Below are positions 1-7,619 of a stretch of 25,654 nt of DNA, piece by piece. Below the pieces are notes generated by a model. That model was not told where the DNA came from. It saw nothing but the letters and a program-made list of their open reading frames with translations, and ran no database searches. The DNA is taken from NCBI GenBank assembly GCA_030613835.1, contig JAUWLH010000003.1, positions 1-25,654 of the forward strand, read 5' to 3'. The stretch comes from Candidatus Bathyarchaeota archaeon. Its GTDB lineage: Archaea; Thermoproteota; Bathyarchaeia; TCS64. Made by a program: the position numbers and the translations under genes. The stretch's first letter is position 1. Every line of letters begins with the position of its first letter.

Positions 1-293
1 CCACTACACTCAATGGCAATGTCTACCTCAAGTTCCTTCCACGGGAGCTTCTCCGGGTCAGACTCGTAGAGAACCGTGATCTCCCTGCCATCAACGATGA
101 TACTCTCCTTGCCGGCCTCGACACTGAAGGGAGCCTTCCCGTGTACGCTATCGTACTTCAGCAGGTGCGCCAGCACATCTGGTTTACCCCTGTTAATAGC
201 CACAAACTCAAGACCTGAGCTGTTCTCGAAGGCTGACCTCAGGGCCAAACGACCCATGCGGCCAAATCCATTAATCGCAACGCGTATACCCAA
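1..293 (-). CDS. gap: Glyceraldehyde-3-phosphate dehydrogenase, class I (partial, C-terminal part outside window)
   Basis: Encodes the N-terminal ~97 residues of phosphorylating GAPDH, which converts glyceraldehyde-3-phosphate, NAD(P)+ and phosphate to 1,3-bisphosphoglycerate in glycolysis. The reading shows the Rossmann motif INGFGRMGR, then LLKYDSVHGK, DPEKLPW and an ending IAIECSG, all typical of the bacterial/eukaryotic class I family rather than the usual archaeal class II enzyme. I place the start at TTG 293, giving MGIRVAINGFGR, because family members start this close to the Rossmann motif, a GGAG-type ribosome site lies about 10 bases upstream, and the TATA-like box at 328-335 predicts transcription from about 306. 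An in-frame ATG at 317 would add eight residues but lies upstream of that predicted transcription start. The catalytic cysteine region is outside the window, so activity cannot be judged. Confidence 0.88.
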   Translation of the reverse strand, partial: MGIRVAINGFGRMGRLALRSAFENSSGLEFVAINRGKPDVLAHLLKYDSVHGKAPFSVEAGKESIIVDGREITVLYESDPEKLPWKELEVDIAIECS

Positions 294-327
294 CTGAATA
301 GCCTCTCCTATCTGCATAGTATCAGCC

Positions 328-335
328 ACTTAAAG
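328..335 (-). promoter_or_regulatory. TATA-like box for GAPDH
   Basis: Reads CTTTAAGT on the minus strand. Its centre is about 26 bases before position 306, giving a transcript start just before the TTG start at 293. Seen directly; function inferred from the standard archaeal promoter distance. Confidence 0.5.
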
Positions 336-352
336 GAATCCCTCTTCGGGAA

Positions 353-362
353 CCTTTTTATG
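353..362 (+). promoter_or_regulatory. TATA-like box for the dnaG leader
   Basis: CCTTTTTATG on the plus strand is the only clear TATA-like box upstream of dnaG. It predicts a transcript start near 383-385, about 180 bases before the dnaG start codon, so the transcript would have a long leader. Confidence 0.5.
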
Positions 363-382
363 AGTGAATCACCGTAAGCCAC

Positions 383-565
383 CTGCGTCATCAGACGCAG
401 ATCATATGATCACCTTCACTAGTAGGGGAAACCCCGTTGCATGCGGTTCTCCTGCGCTTTCACGAAACGGAAACACCAAGGGTTTGAGGAATCACACCCA
501 GGCAGGCCCAATCGTTCTAGGGGTCCCTGCGGTAAGGGTGACATAGCATTAAGAGATGATCACAG
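383..565 (+). promoter_or_regulatory. Structured 5' leader of dnaG, or an independent small RNA
   Basis: No protein is evident here. The predicted transcript would begin with a 7-bp hairpin (383-389 with 394-400, loop ATCA). Next come the self-complementary GATCATATGATC (400-411) and a GGGG-AAA-CCCC hairpin (425-435), whose CCCC overlaps an alternative stem 434-438/466-470. The 3' part can form a branched element: CACC 474-477 closes with GGTG 537-540 around two hairpins, 480-486/493-499 (one mismatch) and 502-509/520-530 (bulged). A GAGATGAT ribosome site (553-560) precedes the GTG start of dnaG. There is no T-run before dnaG, so a leader is more likely than a separate RNA. I match it to no known riboswitch or guide-RNA family. 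Confidence 0.45.
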
Positions 566-1747
566 GTGAAAGACACAGAAAAATTTGCAGGCGCGAAGTA
601 CGTAATAAAAGCAAACTTCACCGTTGACGGCGTAGTCGAGAAACACGACGTGATCGGGGCTATTTTCGGCCAGACTGAGGGGCTTTTCCCTAAGGAGTTC
701 GAGCTCCGTGAGCTTCAGAAATCTGGAAAGATCGGGCGCATCGATATCAAGCTGAAATCCGCGAAAGACAGGACCTCGGGCGTTATAGAGTCCCCGAGTA
801 GCCTTGACCGAGCCGAGACGGCTCTCATTGCGGCGGCGATTGAGACAGTTGACAGAGTCGGCCCATGTGATGCAACCATCAAAATAGAGAGCATCACCGA
901 TGTACGTAGCGAGAAGCGGGCAGCCATCGTAGCCAGAGCCAAGGAACTCATGAGAAACTGGGTTGTAAAGGACGGCCACGAGATCGAGCAACTACTGGGC
1001 GAGGTCCAGAGGGTTGACAAGAAGATCAAGGCGGTCAAGTACGGCAGGGAACGGCTATCAGCATCACCCGACATCAGCAGGTCCAAGGAGATTATCGTTG
1101 TCGAGGGCAGGGCTGACGTAAACAACCTCATACGGAGCGGCATCCAGGGCGTCATCGCCATGGAAGGCGTCAAAGTACCCAACACAATAAAGAACCTGGC
1201 CAAGAGGAAGACCGTAACGGCGTTCCTTGACGGCGACAGGGGTGGAGACCTCATCCTGCAGGAGCTACTGCAGGTGGCACCACCGGCTTACGTCGCGCGG
1301 GCCCCATGGGGCAAGGAAGTCGAGGAGCTAACCACTGACGAGATCAAGACAGCTTTAAACAACAGGCACCCACCAGGCGAAAAGCCATCAGAAGATGCGC
1401 CAAAGCCCGCAAGGGAGCCGAGGGCCCCCAGAGCGCGCAGGGAGCCGGAGCGACCTAAGGAGCCAAGCCCACTTCTACCCATTGTAGAGGACCTCAAGGG
1501 AACACTAGAGGCCATTCTACTGAACGGAGAAGGTGAGCAGACCGGAAGGATGCCCGTTTATGAGCTGGTGGAGAAACTAAAGGAGTCCGAGGGAATCCAG
1601 ACAGTTGTCTTCGACGGCATCGTAACCGGCAGGCTGATCGACACGGCTCGCGAGAAGAACGTCGAGACCATCGTCGGTGAAAGAGTCGCAGAAGGCGTCA
1701 GGGTCCCAAGAGGGATCAAGGTACGCAGTTTCCGCGATCTCAACTAA
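566..1747 (+). CDS. dnaG: Archaeal DnaG-like primase / exosome-associated protein
   Basis: 393-residue archaeal DnaG. The family has a TOPRIM catalytic domain; in archaea it makes RNA primers in vitro and is also an RNA-binding subunit of the exosome. The TOPRIM motifs are visible: the glutamate in VVEGRADV (E180) and the acidic cluster LDGDRGGD (D222, D224, D228). An N-terminal ~165-residue region precedes TOPRIM, a proline/arginine/glutamate-rich linker lies at about residues 270-305, and a short C-terminal domain follows. The bacterial zinc-binding and helicase-binding domains are absent, as expected. The start is GTG at 566, with GAGATGAT five bases before it; an ATG at 556 is out of frame. 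A T7 run follows the stop. Confidence 0.95.
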   Translation: MKDTEKFAGAKYVIKANFTVDGVVEKHDVIGAIFGQTEGLFPKEFELRELQKSGKIGRIDIKLKSAKDRTSGVIESPSSLDRAETALIAAAIETVDRVGPCDATIKIESITDVRSEKRAAIVARAKELMRNWVVKDGHEIEQLLGEVQRVDKKIKAVKYGRERLSASPDISRSKEIIVVEGRADVNNLIRSGIQGVIAMEGVKVPNTIKNLAKRKTVTAFLDGDRGGDLILQELLQVAPPAYVARAPWGKEVEELTTDEIKTALNNRHPPGEKPSEDAPKPAREPRAPRARREPERPKEPSPLLPIVEDLKGTLEAILLNGEGEQTGRMPVYELVEKLKESEGIQTVVFDGIVTGRLIDTAREKNVETIVGERVAEGVRVPRGIKVRSFRDLN

Positions 1748-1757
1748 CCCTTTTTTT
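1748..1757 (+). terminator. Poly-T terminator after dnaG
   Basis: CCC followed by seven T residues directly after the dnaG TAA, the usual archaeal T-rich termination signal. It overlaps the stop codon of the convergent nucleotidyltransferase gene. Confidence 0.6.
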
Positions 1758-2448
1758 ATCTATTTCTTAATCTACGGCGTAACGCAGGTTTACTTCTAAC
1801 TAGTTCTTGGAACACGGAACTGAATGACTCGTCTGGTTCCAGGTCCCGTTTGATGAACACGCCCGTGCGTCCAACCTTTTCTCTTCGCTTGAGTGCCCGT
1901 ACCCTCTCGTTTACGATCCTGATGTCCACACCTAGTTTCCTTGCAACTATTCCCTCGATCCCTTGGACGAGAGTCTCATTGTGACCCGTACTCGTGGGCT
2001 CGATGAGAAACAATCCCTTGTTGACGCCAGGTACTCTCACATTATTTTCGAGGTCCGTAAAGCTCGCCTGCCCCGCGAACCTGGTGAACTCGGCCTCGTT
2101 GGATCGCATATCCACAAGTGGAAAACTATAGCCGTGTAAATCATCGATTATGATGTAGCCCTTGGCGACGTAGCTGGGTGTTGCCTGAATTATCTGCCGC
2201 TCCCTATACCTGATCCCCGAGGACTCAAGGACGGCCTCTATCATCGTGGGGGATGGTGGTGTGGGTACGAATACATCGATATCGCTGCCCTCTGAGGTAT
2301 CTCCCCGTGCTATGCTTCCATACACGGTGCAGTGGATATGGGAATCATGGAGTGGGCGCATTATGGAGATGGCTCTGGCTCTCTGCTCACCGAGCATTTC
2401 CCAGTGCCCCTCTGAATAAACTACCTCGGATGCCACGGTTCTCATCAT
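1756..2448 (-). CDS. Nucleotidyltransferase-domain protein (pol beta superfamily)
   Basis: About 230 residues. The N-terminal part carries the nucleotidyltransferase signature G-S-x(10)-D-x-D: GSIARGDTSEGSDIDVF, with G44-S45 and metal-binding D56 and D58. These enzymes transfer a nucleotide to an RNA, protein or small molecule; the substrate here is unknown. The rest of the protein is basic and has no motif I recognise; its last ten residues are arginine-rich. I chose ATG 2448 because the longer frame from 2511 would overlap the start of the divergent protease gene at 2496 and adds 21 residues of no recognisable character. It is convergent with dnaG and overlaps its terminator. It could be a stand-alone minimal nucleotidyltransferase, but no HEPN partner is adjacent. 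Confidence 0.8.
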   Translation of the reverse strand: MMRTVASEVVYSEGHWEMLGEQRARAISIMRPLHDSHIHCTVYGSIARGDTSEGSDIDVFVPTPPSPTMIEAVLESSGIRYRERQIIQATPSYVAKGYIIIDDLHGYSFPLVDMRSNEAEFTRFAGQASFTDLENNVRVPGVNKGLFLIEPTSTGHNETLVQGIEGIVARKLGVDIRIVNERVRALKRREKVGRTGVFIKRDLEPDESFSSVFQELVRSKPALRRRLRNR

Positions 2449-2462
2449 CTGCTGCGGTCTCC

Positions 2463-2471
2463 TTATATTTT
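2463..2471 (+). promoter_or_regulatory. TATA box between divergent genes
   Basis: TTATATTTT, centred about 29 bases before the ATG of the site-2 protease at 2496, predicts a leaderless transcript. It reads AAAATATAA on the other strand and is the only clear TATA-like element in the gap between the two divergent genes. Confidence 0.6.
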
Positions 2472-2495
2472 GAGGTTCCCAACTAGAGTGAGCCG

Positions 2496-3335
2496 ATGTC
2501 AGAGCAAACAAACACGCTGGGCTTTATCCTCGTAGTCTGGACAATATTCTATTTCGTCGCCAAGCGGATGAAGCTTGAAGAGAAGGGCTGGGAGATCGCA
2601 CCTTACTATGCCCTGTACAAATCCACACGTCTCAATGATATCATCAAGAGGCTGGGCAGTTGGAGACCCGGGTTTTGGAAGGTGTTAGGCAACATAGGCG
2701 TGGCTTCAAGTGTTGGTCAAGCGCTATTCATCACTTACATCCTCGGGAAAAACATCTGGAGTTTCATATTCGTGCCCGAGCAGGCGAGTCCCGTCCAGCC
2801 CCTGATACCTGGAGTAACTATCAGCGTGAACAGTATGCCCTGGTTCCTGTTGGCCGCTGGGATCATTATCCTGTCCCATGAGCTGGGTCATGGCATCATG
2901 TGCGTCGTGGAGAACGTGAAGGTTAAATCCTCGGCTGTGATGCTCGCAGTAATCACTTTCGGGGGGGCCGTCGAGCCCGACGAGGAGGATATCAAGAACG
3001 CCTCAGTCATGTCAAAGATGAGGATATACGCGATAGGCAGCATCATCAACCTTGTAACCGGCATCCTGACGATCCCTATTTTCATATTCGCTTTCGGATA
3101 CCTGCCCATCCAGCTACGGATCTTCTTTAACTGGCTTTACTTTGTGGCCATCAACCTGGCCATGATGAACATGCTTCCCATCGGCCCCCTTGACGGCGGT
3201 CAGATGTGGAGAACATACACCGAGGGCAGGAAGAACGGTAAGACCCTACAGTTAATCGGGACCTATGGTTACATCGGCCTAATCCTGATGAACCTCCTCC
3301 TGAGCTTCATAAAGTTCGGGTTCGTCCAGATATAA
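2496..3335 (+). CDS. Site-2 protease family (M50) intramembrane zinc metalloprotease
   Basis: 279-residue membrane protein. S2P enzymes cut substrates inside the lipid bilayer, often to release regulators or clear signal-peptide remnants. Both family motifs are present: HELGH (residues 128-132, two zinc ligands plus the catalytic glutamate) in a hydrophobic helix, and NMLPIGPLDGG (225-235) with the third ligand D233. Hydrophobic segments occur at about 8-22, 68-92, 115-135, 176-200, 208-228 and 255-275. There is no PDZ domain, so this is a short core-type member. The start lies about 25 bases after the TATA box, with no room for a ribosome site, so leaderless translation is likely. No obvious substrate is encoded beside it. 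Confidence 0.93.
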   Translation: MSEQTNTLGFILVVWTIFYFVAKRMKLEEKGWEIAPYYALYKSTRLNDIIKRLGSWRPGFWKVLGNIGVASSVGQALFITYILGKNIWSFIFVPEQASPVQPLIPGVTISVNSMPWFLLAAGIIILSHELGHGIMCVVENVKVKSSAVMLAVITFGGAVEPDEEDIKNASVMSKMRIYAIGSIINLVTGILTIPIFIFAFGYLPIQLRIFFNWLYFVAINLAMMNMLPIGPLDGGQMWRTYTEGRKNGKTLQLIGTYGYIGLILMNLLLSFIKFGFVQI

Positions 3336-3355
3336 TCTGGGCTAAACGCATAATC

Positions 3356-3361
3356 TTTAAA
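3356..3361 (+). promoter_or_regulatory. TATA box for SRP RNA
   Basis: TTTAAA (within ATCTTTAAACCG) centred about 25 bases before the 5' end of the SRP RNA closing helix at 3383. Confidence 0.6.
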
Positions 3362-3382
3362 CCGAACACCTCCGAGAGATAG

Positions 3383-3708
3383 GTGCAGCGGTAGGTAGGA
3401 TCGGGGGGCTAACCCTACCCCACACCTCAAACGGGATATATGGAGGGATCAGTAACCTGCAAAGGAATCGGAAGCGCTCGGCGAAAGACACACCGCTCTT
3501 CGTCGATGTCCTGCCCGGCGGGGTCGGCGGTTCACCTGTGTACGGTCGTAGGGCCGCAACTGGGTATTAAAGGGGCGAACCTGGCCAGGCCCGGGAGGGA
3601 GCAACCTAAGTCCTAACGTTGGACGCTCGACGGATCTCGGGACGGAGAAGGGTAATGTGACCCTGCGCCCTGTTAATCCGTGAACGGAGCGGGGGCTACC
3701 GCTGCACT
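3383..3708 (+). ncRNA. ffs: Signal recognition particle RNA (archaeal 7S RNA)
   Basis: A ~326-base RNA, the usual length for archaeal 7S RNA, which scaffolds SRP19 and SRP54 to target membrane and secreted proteins. Its ends pair as helix 1: 3383-3394 is exactly complementary to 3696-3707 (12 bp). The helix 8 SRP54-binding site is clear: CCAGG, then CCC (3590-3592), a GGGA tetraloop (3593-3596), GGG (3597-3599) and AGCAACC. The 5' domain has the GATCGGGGGGCTAACCC loop region. A TATA box lies at the right distance upstream. The last 12 bases overlap the rad50-like coding sequence on the opposite strand. Confidence 0.95.
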
Positions 3709-6461
3709 TGTACTAGTCTTCCCGATTCTAGGCTGAGGTGGTGATGGAACTCATCCCTCAGGGCCTCGATGTGGCTGATGACTATAATCTGCTGGAAGTG
3801 CTTGCTGAGCTCCTCCCTCAGGAGGAGCATGAAGCCCTCCCTCCTCTGGGCATCGAACCCGCTGAGGGGCTCGTCCAGAAATATGAAGCCAGGTCGAGCA
3901 CCTCGCGCGTTGGGTATTGTGCTTATGGCGAAGGCGAGGCGCAAGGCGAGGCTGAACTGATCCTGGGTGGCCCCGCTGAAGACCCCCTTTCCCCTCCAGT
4001 TCTTTGCCTCCCTGTCATAGACCTCAATGACGTACCTCTCCTCGTCTATCCTGGCCATGCTGTACCTGTTATCAGTGAGGGTAGGCAGGAACTGCATCAT
4101 GTTCTTTTCCACGTTCTGCTTGATTCCACCTATTATCCCGTCCCTGGTGGTGTCCAGCAATATGACAGCCCTTCTCATTGCCTCAAGCCTGAATATCTCT
4201 CCCTCGGCCTCCTCAACCAGCACCGGGTACTCCTCCTGTAACTTGGATGTCTTCTCCATCCTCTCGGTGGATTCGGTGACTGTTTGTTTCTTCTCCTTTT
4301 CCTCGGTCTCAAGACTCGCGGCCTTCTTGAGGTGATCCTCCTTTTGAGCCTGTTTACCTATCTCGTCATCTATCTCCAGGTCGTGCTCATCCCTGAGCCC
4401 GTCGAGCTGCACGGTGAACGCCTCCATTTGTAGTGATAACTCCTGAATCTCACCGTCAACAGACTTGATTGAAGCCTCCAGCTCCGGCTTCCTCTTCAGG
4501 TTCTCTTCTACCTGGGTCCTGGTGGACGTTAGCTCGGTTAGTCTCCTGTCTGCGCCGGAGTGTGCGTTCCTGATTGCCTCCTGCTGATCTATGGTTACCC
4601 CTGTGGCTGATTCTTTTGCAGCTATTTTTTTCTGGGTCTCATCGACCTGTTTCTGGATTGAGACAGTCTCATCCCTGATTCGGGCATGGGCTTCGGTGTA
4701 CTGATCGATTTTCTCGGCCATCCCTCTGAGGTTTAGCTTCTCGGCCTCAAGCAGGGTCAGCCGCCGAAGGTCTTCCTGTACCGTTGAACGAATTATTTCA
4801 ACGGAGCCCGTGTCGTTTAGATCGAATAACTCAGAGTATGTCCTCGGTGAATGGGGGAAGTCATTGAGGGTTTTCGTGATCTCTGTTTCCGCTTTAGCGA
4901 TTTCCTCCCTGTTTTCCTCGATTCTCCGCTGGAGATCAACTATGGTGCCCCTGTACTCGTTGATCCGTGCGATATCGCCGATAATACTCTCTCTCTGGGC
5001 TCTGAGCTCCTTTCTCTCTCCATCCAGCTCCTCTGAGCTGCTCTTTTGATAGAGATAGACCCCGACGACGAAGAGGATCACGCCTAATATGGCAAAAATG
5101 ACGCTGATATTGTAAGCGACCAAGCCAGCGACACCGAGACCAAGCGCGCCCACGGACATCGTTCTCTTCTGCTGCGCCAACTTTAGCTCCTCTTCAATAC
5201 GGTCTTCCTCATCGACAAGCCGTTTTACACTGGACTCCGACTCGGATAACTGTGCCAGTCGCTCATGGGTCTCCTCTGATTCTGACTGGACCCTAGCTTC
5301 AGCGGATTTCGCCTCAGTGACCGTCCTGACAATGTCCGCTAAGGCAGAGACGGTATTCTCGGCTGCCCTCGCTGGCGCGTACTCCTCTATCCCAGCAGAG
5401 ACTTCGATGAGCTTTTCCGCGGCTTCCTGTGCCTCTGACTGTTCCTTGACTGAGTCCTCTAGTCTTATCATGGACAGCTGGAGACTTGACCTGGACTCGT
5501 TGAACCCCTTGTCAAGGATAATGAGTTCATCAAGGGCTGCGAGCCTGTCACTCTCGGACCTTTGGAGTTTCTCGGCCTCCTGTATCTGTTGGTCTAACTT
5601 CTTGAGGGTCTCCTGTGCCTTTTTTGTCTCGTTGAGGGATGCGTCGATGATCCGCTTTTCATCTTGCTTGCCGTTTAGTACCAGTTGCGTGGAGTCGATG
5701 CTTGCCTTGATCTTCTTCATCTCGGAGATAGTGGTAAGCTCTTTTGCAAGGGCCTCAAGCGCTGACTTGGTCTCAACTATCTCATTTCCGATGTCAACCA
5801 GTCTTTTCTCTGCCAGCTTTTTTCTCTTCTCTGCCTCGGCGTACTCGTCGGATGCCTGCTTTGCCTCCTGTAACCGCAGCTCGGTGCCGCCGTGGGTCTT
5901 GTCAAGATCAGACCTGTCCTTCCGGATAGCATCCCTGGCGTCTATGAACTCCTCTAGGTTTAGGAGGCTTGACATGGCCTTGATCCTGTCCTGTTTATTG
6001 GATGCCTCCAGCTTCCCTAGCTCCTTCTGCTCCACCAGGCAACTGTTGAGCAGGGCATCACTATCTATACCGTGCAGTATCTCCAGGATGTGGCTGTTGA
6101 CTGCGGTAGCCCCCCTGGTGACCCTTGAGAGTGAGCCGTTACCGTCGCGTTTGTTCAGGATGTGGACATTTGATCCCTTTCTCTTGATCTCCCTCCTGAC
6201 CTGGTACTCGGCGTCATCGATGGAGAACTCAAACTCTATCACTGCAGATGGTTTCCCATAGCAGATGAGGTCCTCCTTTCCAGCCCGTTTGGTCGGGCGA
6301 AGCGCGAAGCCATAGAGGGCGTAGTGGATTGCCTCTAGGATAGTAGATTTTCCGCTTTCGTTCCTTCCATGGATCAGCATTCGTCCGTCCGGGAATACTA
6401 TCTTGTCCTGCAGATCTAGGCGCTTGAACCCACTTGCCTTGAGGGATATGAGCTTGAACAT
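3696..6461 (-). CDS. rad50: Rad50/SbcC-like ATPase with a central hydrophobic hairpin instead of a zinc hook
   Basis: 921 residues, the size of archaeal Rad50. The ABC ATPase halves flank long coiled coils: Walker A GRNESGKST (32-40), signature-like FSGATQDQ (828-835), Walker B FIFLDEP (859-865), D-loop PLSGFD, and H-loop histidine 897. With Mre11 it would tether and process DNA ends. The protein has only two cysteines, both before residue 150, so the CxxC zinc hook that dimerises normal Rad50 is absent. At the coiled-coil midpoint, residues ~436-471 are strongly hydrophobic (GLGVAGLVAYNISV, then IFAILGVILFVVGVYLY), flanked by charged residues and long enough for two short membrane helices. 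This resembles the layout I recall for bacterial YhaN, partner of the phosphoesterase YhaO. The ATG shares one base with the mre11 stop (TAATG). Last gene of the nurA-herA-mre11-rad50 operon. Confidence 0.93.
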   Translation of the reverse strand: MFKLISLKASGFKRLDLQDKIVFPDGRMLIHGRNESGKSTILEAIHYALYGFALRPTKRAGKEDLICYGKPSAVIEFEFSIDDAEYQVRREIKRKGSNVHILNKRDGNGSLSRVTRGATAVNSHILEILHGIDSDALLNSCLVEQKELGKLEASNKQDRIKAMSSLLNLEEFIDARDAIRKDRSDLDKTHGGTELRLQEAKQASDEYAEAEKRKKLAEKRLVDIGNEIVETKSALEALAKELTTISEMKKIKASIDSTQLVLNGKQDEKRIIDASLNETKKAQETLKKLDQQIQEAEKLQRSESDRLAALDELIILDKGFNESRSSLQLSMIRLEDSVKEQSEAQEAAEKLIEVSAGIEEYAPARAAENTVSALADIVRTVTEAKSAEARVQSESEETHERLAQLSESESSVKRLVDEEDRIEEELKLAQQKRTMSVGALGLGVAGLVAYNISVIFAILGVILFVVGVYLYQKSSSEELDGERKELRAQRESIIGDIARINEYRGTIVDLQRRIEENREEIAKAETEITKTLNDFPHSPRTYSELFDLNDTGSVEIIRSTVQEDLRRLTLLEAEKLNLRGMAEKIDQYTEAHARIRDETVSIQKQVDETQKKIAAKESATGVTIDQQEAIRNAHSGADRRLTELTSTRTQVEENLKRKPELEASIKSVDGEIQELSLQMEAFTVQLDGLRDEHDLEIDDEIGKQAQKEDHLKKAASLETEEKEKKQTVTESTERMEKTSKLQEEYPVLVEEAEGEIFRLEAMRRAVILLDTTRDGIIGGIKQNVEKNMMQFLPTLTDNRYSMARIDEERYVIEVYDREAKNWRGKGVFSGATQDQFSLALRLAFAISTIPNARGARPGFIFLDEPLSGFDAQRREGFMLLLREELSKHFQQIIVISHIEALRDEFHHHLSLESGRLVQVQR

Positions 6462-7618
6462 TACCCGTCCTTCTCCTTCAGGTAGTAGTTGAGTGCATAG
6501 TCCATGGCCTGCTGCCAGATCTTCTGCTCGTCTCCTTGACTCTTGGAGATGGCCTCCATGGCTGTTCCCTCAAGGCGTTTCCTCGGATTCAGGCCCTCGC
6601 TGGGGGTGAATTCAAAGCCCTCCCCCGTTGGCTGGATGGTATCAACGCACTCGAAGTAAAAGTTCAGGGAGGCCCCCAGTGTGTAAATTGATGTGAAATC
6701 AACCTCTGTGTATAGCTGAAATGGGATGCTTCCCTCTAGTACCAGCTGGAAGAGGCCGTCCTCGTGGGAGTTCTCCTCTATTACGCTACTTATGGAGCCG
6801 TTGATGTCCCCGTGGTCCATGTGGCTTGTATGCAGCTTGACCTGTTTCATGGGCTGGGACTCTGTGGAGATATATTTGATGTCCAGTTCGTTGCCGTAGT
6901 TAACTACTATGAAGCCGGTCTCTTTGTCCCACTCCCCGAAGTTGTACCTCTCGGTGCCACCGGGGTATAGGATGTGGCTATCGTTTACCTTTGTCTCATG
7001 GTGTTGGTGGATGTGCCCCATTGCGTACAGCTGGATATCTCCGTTGACCTCTATGCTTGACAGCTTGATGGATGGCTCCTCCCATATGGGCGGCGCGATG
7101 CCCTCGATACTGTAATGGAGGACCGCTATGTTGAGCTCCGCCCCAGCGGGTATCATCTTGTCCTCTAAGGGGTCCTCCCTCGGGTCTAGGTTCCTGTTGT
7201 AGCTCATGCCCGCTATGGAGATATCAACCCCGTCAACGGTGAGATTGTACTGTTTGAAGTCACTGTACGAGTCAAACACCTTCGCGAGCCCCGCCTCGGC
7301 TAGAACAGCGTGTGGGCTAGCACCGTCCATCTCGCTGGAAGGGGCCTCGTGATTCCCAGCCACGATGAAAACCTCTACCCCTGCGTCACTTAACTCTTTG
7401 AACGCCTCGACAACCCTGGCCCTCGGAGGATTCCTTGGGGATAACTGGTCGAACAGGTCTCCGGTGTGGATGTATATATCTACCTCGTTTTCTATGGAGT
7501 ACTGGATCGTCTGCCACCAAGCTGCCCCTATCCTCGCCCGCCGCTTTGCAAGCCTTGAGCCCAGCTTCTGGTTGTACAAATTTAGGTGACTGTCACCGGT
7601 GATTACGATCCTGACCAA
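6461..7618 (-). CDS. mre11: Mre11/SbcD-like DNA double-strand break repair nuclease
   Basis: 385-residue calcineurin-like phosphoesterase, the Mn2+-dependent nuclease partner of Rad50. The metal-binding motifs appear in order: GDSH (D9, H11), HTGDLFDQ (D54), GNHE (N89, H90), H168 in VLHYS, and GHIHQHH (H202, H204). The start is TTG 7618, one base after the herA stop; a GGTGGT ribosome site lies inside the last herA codons, and no ATG is available before the essential D9. The C-terminal ~100 residues should hold the Rad50-binding region but show no motif I recognise. Its place between herA and rad50 matches the widespread archaeal end-resection cluster. Confidence 0.95.
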   Translation of the reverse strand: MVRIVITGDSHLNLYNQKLGSRLAKRRARIGAAWWQTIQYSIENEVDIYIHTGDLFDQLSPRNPPRARVVEAFKELSDAGVEVFIVAGNHEAPSSEMDGASPHAVLAEAGLAKVFDSYSDFKQYNLTVDGVDISIAGMSYNRNLDPREDPLEDKMIPAGAELNIAVLHYSIEGIAPPIWEEPSIKLSSIEVNGDIQLYAMGHIHQHHETKVNDSHILYPGGTERYNFGEWDKETGFIVVNYGNELDIKYISTESQPMKQVKLHTSHMDHGDINGSISSVIEENSHEDGLFQLVLEGSIPFQLYTEVDFTSIYTLGASLNFYFECVDTIQPTGEGFEFTPSEGLNPRKRLEGTAMEAISKSQGDEQKIWQQAMDYALNYYLKEKDG

Positions 7619-7619
7619 T

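Noticed and set aside
364..546. A 60-codon open frame in the dnaG leader
   Set aside because: It spans the predicted hairpins, has no ribosome site and no protein-like composition; the structured-RNA reading explains the stretch better.
2449..2511. N-terminal extension of the nucleotidyltransferase to 2511
   Set aside because: It would overlap the start of the divergent protease and its promoter, and the extra 21 residues show no recognisable character.
5317..6261. A 314-codon open frame on the plus strand inside the rad50-like gene
   Set aside because: Serine/phenylalanine-rich translation, typical of the antisense of coiled-coil codons; no motif and no promoter.
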